Below, piece by piece: positions 59,087 through 64,000 of a stretch of DNA of 64,000 bases. Source of the DNA: Zoogloea sp021286885 (GTDB taxonomy: Bacteria; Pseudomonadota; Gammaproteobacteria; Burkholderiales; Rhodocyclaceae); assembly GCF_041915215.1 (NCBI RefSeq), contig NZ_JAYSBV010000001.1. One strand, given 5' to 3'. The notes under the pieces were generated by a model. The model ran no database searches, was not told where the DNA came from, and saw only the letters and a list, made by a program, of their open reading frames with translations. Each line of letters opens with the position of its first letter. Position 1 is the first letter of the stretch. The position numbers were made by a program, and so were the translations under genes.

Positions 59087-59868
59087 CCGGCGTTTCCCTC
59101 GGCCCCGGCGACCCGGAACTGATCACCCGCAAGGGCTGGGCCGCGCTCCAGTCCGGCGCCCGCTGGCTCTACCCGGTGAAAAAGGCCGAGGCCGAGTCCT
59201 ACGCCCTGGGCATCGTCCAGCGGGGTGGGCTGAGCGTACCCGACGATGCGGAAGCCCTGATCTTTCCCATGACCCGCGACCCGGTGGCCCTGGCCAAGGC
59301 CTGGAGCCGGGCCGCCGCCCGCACGGTGGCGCTGCTGGCCGAGGGGCGCGACCTGGTGTTTCTGGTGGAAGGCGATGCCTCCACCTTCGCCACCTTCGGC
59401 CATCTGGCCCGGGTGGTGCAGGAACTCGCCCCCGGGGTGACGGTGGAAACCATTCCCGGCGTCAGCGCCTTTGCCGCTGCGGCAGCCCGCACCGGCGAAC
59501 CCCTGGCGGAAGAAGGCGACACCTTCGGCGTAGTGCCCGCCGCCTACGGCGTGGAGGTGATCGACCGGCTGCTGGACGACTTCGACACCCTGGTGCTGAT
59601 CAAGGTGAAACCCCTGCTGGATGAGGTACTGGACCTGCTGCAAAGGCGCGGCCTCTTGGCCACCAGCTGCTTCATCGAAAAAGTCGGCGCCCCGGAAGAG
59701 CGGGTGGTGCGCGACCTGATGAGCCTCTACGGCAGCAAGGTGAATTACCTCTCCCTGATGCTGGTGCGCAACCCCGGCCGCCAGCGGGGCGAGATGCTGC
59801 GGGGGTGTCGCAAGAAAGCCGCCCCGGCACCGGCCCCCGCCAACGAAAGCGCTCCGGCCCAGGCCTGA
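59056..59868 (+). CDS. cobI: Precorrin-2 C20-methyltransferase (CobI/CbiL)
   Basis: 270 aa from the ATG at 59056 (MLPSPRYGRLTGVSLGPGDPELITRKG). The longer frame to 59026 lies inside cobL and is not conserved. VFLVEGDASTFATFGHLARVVQELAP and IPGVSAFAAAAARTGEPLAEEGDTFGVVPAAYG are CobI/CbiL signatures. A terminator-like hairpin overlaps its stop codon. Confidence 0.95.
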   Translation: MLPSPRYGRLTGVSLGPGDPELITRKGWAALQSGARWLYPVKKAEAESYALGIVQRGGLSVPDDAEALIFPMTRDPVALAKAWSRAAARTVALLAEGRDLVFLVEGDASTFATFGHLARVVQELAPGVTVETIPGVSAFAAAAARTGEPLAEEGDTFGVVPAAYGVEVIDRLLDDFDTLVLIKVKPLLDEVLDLLQRRGLLATSCFIEKVGAPEERVVRDLMSLYGSKVNYLSLMLVRNPGRQRGEMLRGCRKKAAPAPAPANESAPAQA

Positions 59869-59890
59869 ACCTCTTCGGGCCTTTCCTTTT
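59861..59890 (+). terminator. Terminator-like hairpin inside the corrinoid operon
   Basis: AGGCCTGAA (59861-59869) / TTCGGGCCT (59874-59882, one G-T), loop CCTC, followed by TTCCTTTT. It includes the cobI stop codon. It could reduce expression of cbiG and later genes relative to earlier ones. Confidence 0.65.
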
Positions 59891-59916
59891 ACTCAAAAAA
59901 TAAACGATCTCCCCCC

Positions 59917-60696
59917 ATGAGCCCTGCCCTTCCCGCCCTGCCCTTCGGCCCCGAGCGCATTGCCGTGGTCTCCATCACCCGCCACGGCATTGCCCTGGCC
60001 GGGCGCATCGTCGCCGCCCTGCCGGGCGCCACCCTGTTTGTGCCGGAAAAGTTCGCCGCCGAAGCCGAGGCCGCCGCCCCCGGCGCCTGGCAGGGCTACG
60101 CGGGCAAGACCGGCGAGCAGATTCCCATTCTGTTTTCCCGCTACGACGGCATCGTGGCCATCATCTCCCTCGGTGCCATGGTGCGGCTGGTGGCGCCCCA
60201 TCTGCAAAACAAGGAATCCGACCCCGGCGTGGTGGTGCTGGATGAGGCCGGCCTGTTCTCCATTCCCATGCTGTCCGGCCATCTGGGCGGCGGCAATGCC
60301 CTGGCCGGTCACGTGGCCGCCGCCATCGGTGCCACCCAGGTGCTCACCACCGCCTCGGATGCGCGCCAGACCCTGGCGGTGGATCTGCTGGGCCGGGAGC
60401 TGGGCTGGACTTTCGAGGCCAGCCACGACGAGCTGGTGCGCACCAGCGCCGCCGTGGTGAATGACGACCCGGTGGCCCTGGTGCAGGAAGCCGGCAGCCC
60501 GGACTGGTGGCCGCGCCACGCCAACGGCCGCACAGGCCCCCTGCCGGCCAATCTGCGCCGCTTTGCCCGGATCGAAGACCTTCGCCCGGAAGATTTCGCC
60601 GCCGTTCTGTGGATCACCCACCGCCAGCCCGAGCCCGAACTGGCCGCCCGGCTGGCGGGCAAGCGGGTGATCTACCGCCCGCCGGTGGACGCATGA
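59917..60696 (+). CDS. cbiG: Cobalt-precorrin-5A hydrolase CbiG, N-terminal and central domains only
   Basis: Opens the delta-lactone of cobalt-precorrin-5A, releasing acetaldehyde. 259 aa. IAVVSITRHGIALAGRI opens the N-terminal domain; FSRYDGIVAIISLGAMVRLVAPHLQNKESDPGVVVLDEAGLFSIPMLSGHLGGGNALA is the CbiG core. ITHRQPEPELAARLAGKRVIYRPP ends the central domain. The usual C-terminal CobE-like domain (about 120 aa) is missing and is instead encoded as the start of the next gene, joined by an ATGA overlap. Confidence 0.94.
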   Translation: MSPALPALPFGPERIAVVSITRHGIALAGRIVAALPGATLFVPEKFAAEAEAAAPGAWQGYAGKTGEQIPILFSRYDGIVAIISLGAMVRLVAPHLQNKESDPGVVVLDEAGLFSIPMLSGHLGGGNALAGHVAAAIGATQVLTTASDARQTLAVDLLGRELGWTFEASHDELVRTSAAVVNDDPVALVQEAGSPDWWPRHANGRTGPLPANLRRFARIEDLRPEDFAAVLWITHRQPEPELAARLAGKRVIYRPPVDA

Positions 60697-62126
60697 ACGC
60701 CGCCCGCCCCTTCCCCATCGCCCTGGGGCTGGGCTGCGACCGGGGCACGCCGGTCGAGACCCTGGAAACCGCCCTGGCCGAAGCCCTGGCCGCCTGCGGT
60801 GCCCAGCCGGCGCAGGTGGCCGCCGTGGCCAGCATCGACCTCAAGGCCGACGAGGCCGGCCTGCTCGAACTGGCCCGCCGCCGGGGCTGGACCATCCGCT
60901 TCTACCCGGCCGCCGCGCTGGCCCCGGTGGCGGTGCCCAACCCCTCGGAAACCGTCCGCAAATATACCGGCACCCCGTCCGTCTCCGAAGCCGCCGCCCT
61001 GCTGGCAGGCGGCGTGGGCATGGAAAACCTGCTGATCGAAAAACACAAGCATCGCGGCCCCGATGGCCGCAATGCCACCATCTCCATTGCGAGGATGCCC
61101 CCCATGAACGACACCACGACCGACTCCCTAGCCTCCCTATCCACCGTCAGCCCGGTGCCCGGCGGCAAGATCATGCTGGTGGGCCTGGGCCCGGGCAGCC
61201 ACGATCACCTCACCGCCCGCGCCCGGGCAGGTATTGCCGAAGCCGACACGGTGATCGGCTACGTCACCTACATCCGCCTGGTGGCCGACTTGCTGGAGGG
61301 CAAGGAAGTCATCAAAAAGTCCATGACCGAAGAACTGGACCGGGCCATCGAGGCCCTGGAGCGGGCCCGCCAGGGGCGCAAGGTGGCGCTGATTTCCTCC
61401 GGCGATGCGGGGGTGTATGGCATGGCCGGCCCCACCTTCGAGGTGCTGTTCCAGGCCGGCTGGACGCCGGATTGCGGCATCGAGGTGGAAATCATCCCCG
61501 GCGCCTCGGCCCTCAACACCTGCGCCGCCCTGGTGGGTGCGCCCCTGACCCACGACTTCTGCGCCATTTCCCTCTCCGACCTGCTGACCCCCTGGCCCAC
61601 CATCGCCCGCCGGCTGGATGCGGTGGCCATGGCCGATTTCGTGGTCGCCCTCTACAACCCCAAGAGCGGCCGCCGCACCCGCCAGATCCTGGAAGCCCAG
61701 CGCCTGTTCCTGCGCCACCGGGCGCCGGAAACCCCGGTGGCCATCGTCAAATCCGCCTACCGGCCCAAGCAGCGGGTGGAATTCACCACCCTGGCCCAGA
61801 TGGGCGAAGCCGATATCGGCATGCTCTCCACGGTGCTCATCGGCAATTCCAACACCTTCATCCGCCACGGGCTGATGGTCACCCCCCGGGGCTATGCCAA
61901 CAAATATGAAGTGACCGACGGCGAGCGCGCCACCCGCGAGGGCGAAAAGGCTGGCCGTTCCCTTTCCACCGGGCTGAATGGCTGGCTCGCCGAGATTCAC
62001 GCCAGCGGCCTGAGTGCCGCCGAACTGGCCCGCCTGCACAAGCTGCCGGAAGACTATCTGGCCGCGCTACTGGCCGAAGGCCTGCCCGCCGAAGAAAGCC
62101 CCGCCGCCCAGGAGGCCGAGGCATGA
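60693..62126 (+). CDS. cobJ: Fusion of CobE/CbiG C-terminal domain with precorrin-3B C17-methyltransferase (CobJ/CbiH)
   Basis: 477 aa. Residues ~1-128 are a CobE-like domain: IALGLGCDRGTPVETLETAL, AAVASIDLKADEAGLLELARRRGW, VPNPSETVRKYTGTPSVSEAAALL. A Ser/Thr-rich linker (~135-155) follows. Residues ~157-400 are CobJ/CbiH: KIMLVGLGPGSHDHLTARARAGI, VIGYVTYIRLV, LISSGDAGVYGMAGP, EIIPGASALNTCAALVGAPLTHDFCAISLSDLLTPW. The last ~75 residues are an extra helical tail. An internal ATG at 61104 (MNDTTTDSL) could give CobJ alone, but no stop separates the domains. ATGA overlap at both ends. Confidence 0.93.
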   Translation: MNAARPFPIALGLGCDRGTPVETLETALAEALAACGAQPAQVAAVASIDLKADEAGLLELARRRGWTIRFYPAAALAPVAVPNPSETVRKYTGTPSVSEAAALLAGGVGMENLLIEKHKHRGPDGRNATISIARMPPMNDTTTDSLASLSTVSPVPGGKIMLVGLGPGSHDHLTARARAGIAEADTVIGYVTYIRLVADLLEGKEVIKKSMTEELDRAIEALERARQGRKVALISSGDAGVYGMAGPTFEVLFQAGWTPDCGIEVEIIPGASALNTCAALVGAPLTHDFCAISLSDLLTPWPTIARRLDAVAMADFVVALYNPKSGRRTRQILEAQRLFLRHRAPETPVAIVKSAYRPKQRVEFTTLAQMGEADIGMLSTVLIGNSNTFIRHGLMVTPRGYANKYEVTDGERATREGEKAGRSLSTGLNGWLAEIHASGLSAAELARLHKLPEDYLAALLAEGLPAEESPAAQEAEA

Positions 62127-62467
62127 GCGAAGCCCCCATCAAGCCCAAGATCGGCAGCTATCACCGCCACCTGCTCATCTGCACCGGCCCCCGCTGCACC
62201 CAGAACGGCGAGGCCCAGGCCCTGTTCGACAGCCTGGGCGCCAAGCTCAAGGCCGCCGGGCTGGATCAGGGCGAACTGCGGGTCAAGCGCACCCGGGTCG
62301 CCTGCTTCGCCGCCTGCAAGGGCGGCCCGGTGATGTGCGTCCAGCCGGACGGCACCTGGTATTACAGGGTGGATGACGCCGCCATGAACCGCATCGTGGA
62401 AGAACACCTGCGCGACGGCAAGCCCGTGGCCGAACATGTGTTCCATCAGGCAGGAGAAGAAGGCTGA
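62123..62467 (+). CDS. Thioredoxin-like [2Fe-2S] ferredoxin of the corrinoid operon
   Basis: 114 aa. Cys20, Cys25 (CTGPRC), Cys61 and Cys65 (CFAAC) have the spacing of thioredoxin-fold [2Fe-2S] ferredoxins; Cys72 is extra. YHRHLLICTGPRCTQNGEA and GPVMCVQPDGTWYYRVD are typical. Similar genes lie in cobalamin operons of other bacteria. An electron-donor role in corrin synthesis, for example for a reductive step, is a guess. ATGA overlap with cobJ, so it is clearly part of the operon. Confidence 0.85.
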   Translation: MSEAPIKPKIGSYHRHLLICTGPRCTQNGEAQALFDSLGAKLKAAGLDQGELRVKRTRVACFAACKGGPVMCVQPDGTWYYRVDDAAMNRIVEEHLRDGKPVAEHVFHQAGEEG

Positions 62468-62560
62468 GTTTCGGATTGCCTCCGCAACCCGCCACAGATT
62501 CATCCAGAAAGATTCATTCAGAACAGCGCGTACCTGCTCCGGCAGGCACACCGCTTCACT

Positions 62561-62764
62561 GCGCCAGGTGCGCCGTGCTGACCACAGCAGCCGGCGTGAA
62601 ACGGGAACGGGGTGGTGCGCTCAGCGCCAAGCCCCGGCTGCCCCCGCAACGGTAGGCAAGTGAGGCCGGATCACGGTGTCGCCCCCTCCCCGACACCCGC
62701 CACTGGGCATCTGCCCGGGAAGGCGATCCGGCAAGTCTTGCAAGCCCGGAGACCGGCCTGGCGC
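62561..62764 (+). promoter_or_regulatory. Cobalamin riboswitch upstream of the TonB-dependent receptor
   Basis: P1 GCGCCAGGT (62561-62569) pairs with GCCTGGCGC (62756-62764). Conserved blocks: AACGGGAACGGGGTG, GGCTGCCCCCGCAACGGTAGG, GCCACTGGGCATCTGCCCGGGAAGG, and CAAGCCCGGAGACCGGCC. It has the same block order as the first riboswitch, 9.5 kb away, but the sequences differ, especially in the side arms. The stretch 62468-62560 between the ferredoxin gene and the aptamer shows nothing recognisable. Confidence 0.95.
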
Positions 62765-62769
62765 ACCCC

Positions 62770-62819
62770 GGCACCCATCCAGGGTGCCCAACCCGCCGTC
62801 TGCGGGACTGGCAGACGGC
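62770..62819 (+). promoter_or_regulatory. Expression-platform hairpins of the second riboswitch
   Basis: Two perfect hairpins between aptamer and start codon: GGCACCC/GGGTGCC (62770-62788) and GCCGTCTGC/GCAGACGGC (62795-62819). No T run follows, so regulation is more likely by access to the ribosome binding site (AAAGG, just before the ATG at 62836) than by termination. Confidence 0.6.
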
Positions 62820-62835
62820 CTGCAAAGGCAGAACC

Positions 62836-64000
62836 ATGCATCACACACGCACCCGGGCCTCAGCCCTCCCGCGCCGTTTTCTGCGGCGCCCGCCCAATCT
62901 GGCCGTGGCCCTGGCCATCCAGCTCATCGGCGTGATCGACGCCCACGGCGCCGGCCAACCCACCTTGCAAGAAGTGGTAGTCCACAGCAGCACCAGCCAG
63001 GATCTGCTGGGTGTGGCGGATACCGCCAGCGAAGGCACCGTCACCGCCGCCCAGCTCGCCCGCCGCCCCCTGCTGCGCCCCGCCGAGGCCCTCGAAACCG
63101 TGCCGGGGATGATCGTGACCCAGCACTCGGGCGATGGCAAAGCGAATCAGTATTTTCTGCGCGGCTTCAATCTGGACCATGGCAGCGACTTCGCCACCAG
63201 CGTGATGGGCATGCCCATCAACATGCGTACGCACGCCCACGGCCAGGGCTATATGGATCTGAACTTCCTGATCCCCGAGCTGATCCAGGGCATTGCCTAC
63301 CGCAAGGGCCCCTACGCCGCCGAAGACGGCGACTTTGCCACCACGGGCTCGGCCCGCATCGACTACAAGCGCAAGCTGCCCCACACCTTTGTGGATCTGA
63401 GCCTGGGCCAGCACAACTACCAGCGCCTGCTGGTGGCCGGTAGCACCCACTTGGACAACGACCTGAACATCCTCGCCGCCGGCGAGTTCATGGGCTACGA
63501 CGGCCCCTGGAGCCAACCCGAGAACCTGTCCAAGCGCAACGGCGTGCTACGCATCTCCCGGGGCACCGCCCAGGAAGGTTTTGCCCTCACCGCCATGAGC
63601 TACAGCGCCGACTGGACCGCCACCGAGCACGTACCGGAACGGGCCATCACCGCTGGCGAAATCGGCCGCTACGGCAGTCTCTACCCCAACGACGGAGGCC
63701 ACACCCGGCGCTCCAGCCTGTCGGGCGAATGGGCCACCCGCGACCAGTACAGCGCCACCCGGGCCCAGCTGTATTACGTGGATTACCAGCTCAATCTGTT
63801 CTCGTCCCCCTCCGGCTACATGAACGGCCTGGGCGGCGACCAACATGAACAGGCCGATGATCGCCACCTCCAGGGCGGCGAGCTGCGCCACACCCGTTAC
63901 TTCGGCCCGGAATGGCTGGACAGCGAACTGAGCGTCGGCCTGCAGGTGCGCCAGGATCACATCGCCAGCGTCGGCCTCTACCAAACCGAAAACCGCGCCC
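62836..64000 (+). CDS. TonB-dependent receptor under cobalamin riboswitch control, 3' end cut by window edge
   Basis: Outer-membrane transporter, 388 residues visible, still open at the last base. A basic N-terminus and signal sequence end in AHGAGQP. The TonB box region is LQEVVVHSS. The plug is LLRPAEALETVPGMIVTQHSG, FLRGFNLDHGSDFATSVMGMPINM and PYAAEDGDFATTGSARIDYKR. It is not close to E. coli BtuB, but the upstream cobalamin riboswitch and the adjoining operon suggest uptake of cobalamin, a precursor such as cobinamide, or cobalt chelates. The His-containing stretch MRTHAHGQGYMDLNFLIPELIQG may line the plug. Confidence 0.88.
   Translation, partial: MHHTRTRASALPRRFLRRPPNLAVALAIQLIGVIDAHGAGQPTLQEVVVHSSTSQDLLGVADTASEGTVTAAQLARRPLLRPAEALETVPGMIVTQHSGDGKANQYFLRGFNLDHGSDFATSVMGMPINMRTHAHGQGYMDLNFLIPELIQGIAYRKGPYAAEDGDFATTGSARIDYKRKLPHTFVDLSLGQHNYQRLLVAGSTHLDNDLNILAAGEFMGYDGPWSQPENLSKRNGVLRISRGTAQEGFALTAMSYSADWTATEHVPERAITAGEIGRYGSLYPNDGGHTRRSSLSGEWATRDQYSATRAQLYYVDYQLNLFSSPSGYMNGLGGDQHEQADDRHLQGGELRHTRYFGPEWLDSELSVGLQVRQDHIASVGLYQTENRA

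Noticed and set aside
51740..64000. Genomic island inserted at the ssrA 3' end
   Set aside because: No integrase gene and no second copy of the ssrA 3' end were seen on reading to the right edge. The toxin-antitoxin pair alone is not enough.
1..64000. CRISPR arrays, rRNA operons, complete insertion sequences
   Set aside because: No regularly spaced repeats of CRISPR size, no rRNA sequence and no transposase reading frame were found. The tandem repeats at 3601, 23211, 43955 and 51278 are short and lack spacers of CRISPR length.

Overview
This is about 64 kb of GC-rich bacterial chromosome. It is most likely betaproteobacterial and possibly Rhodocyclales-like, which is an inference. The grounds are the tmRNA tag ANDERFALAA, the order gyrA-serC-pheA-hisC-tyrA-aroA::cmk-rpsA-ihfB-lapA-lapB-cysM, the block thrS-infC-rpmI-rplT-pheS-pheT-ihfA-merR, and the tRNA-Val(GAC) sequence. 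Every gene from the left edge to about 46.6 kb is on the minus strand. Every gene from 46.8 kb to the right edge is on the plus strand.

1-18.8 kb holds a catecholate siderophore locus read leftwards from a Fur-box-like site at 18733-18751: fes, an mbtH-like gene, a dimodular NRPS (C-A-T-C-A-T-TE), entS, entC, entE, entB, entA, then an RND adaptor and a truncated RND permease. EntCBA and EntE would make and activate 2,3-dihydroxybenzoate (DHB), and EntB carries its own aryl carrier domain. NRPS module 2 has the exact serine specificity code. Module 1 has a pocket with two acidic residues, which suggests a basic amino acid. The predicted product is a (DHB-basic amino acid-Ser)n macrolactone, related to chrysobactin, vanchrobactin and turnerbactin rather than to enterobactin.

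18.8-23.1 kb holds a second iron-uptake transcription unit: a CirA-like TonB-dependent receptor, two small membrane proteins (DUF3325-like and DUF3649-like) and a PepSY-type membrane protein. It has its own weaker Fur-box candidate and a terminator. 23.2-24.0 kb holds a stand-alone Anbu-type proteasome homologue.

24.2-46.6 kb is conserved housekeeping sequence: merR, ihfA, pheT, pheS, rplT, rpmI, infC (ATC start codon), thrS, tRNA-Val, a DEDD exonuclease, cysM, lapB, lapA, ihfB, rpsA, a fused aroA-cmk, tyrA, hisC, pheA, serC and gyrA. GyrA carries Arg at the position equivalent to E. coli Ser83.

46.8-52.8 kb, plus strand, holds two paralogous OmpA-like genes flanking an MTA/SAH deaminase gene, then ubiG, gph, ssrA (tmRNA) and a TacA/TacT-type toxin-antitoxin pair.

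53.0-64.0 kb holds an anaerobic-type (early cobalt insertion) corrinoid operon under a cobalamin riboswitch: a solo cbiM, cobM, cbiX with a His-rich tail, cobH, cbiD, cobL (cbiET), cobI, cbiG lacking its C-terminal domain, a CobE-CobJ fusion and a [2Fe-2S] ferredoxin. A second cobalamin riboswitch controls a truncated TonB-dependent receptor gene at the right edge. No CRISPR array, rRNA operon or intact insertion sequence was seen.
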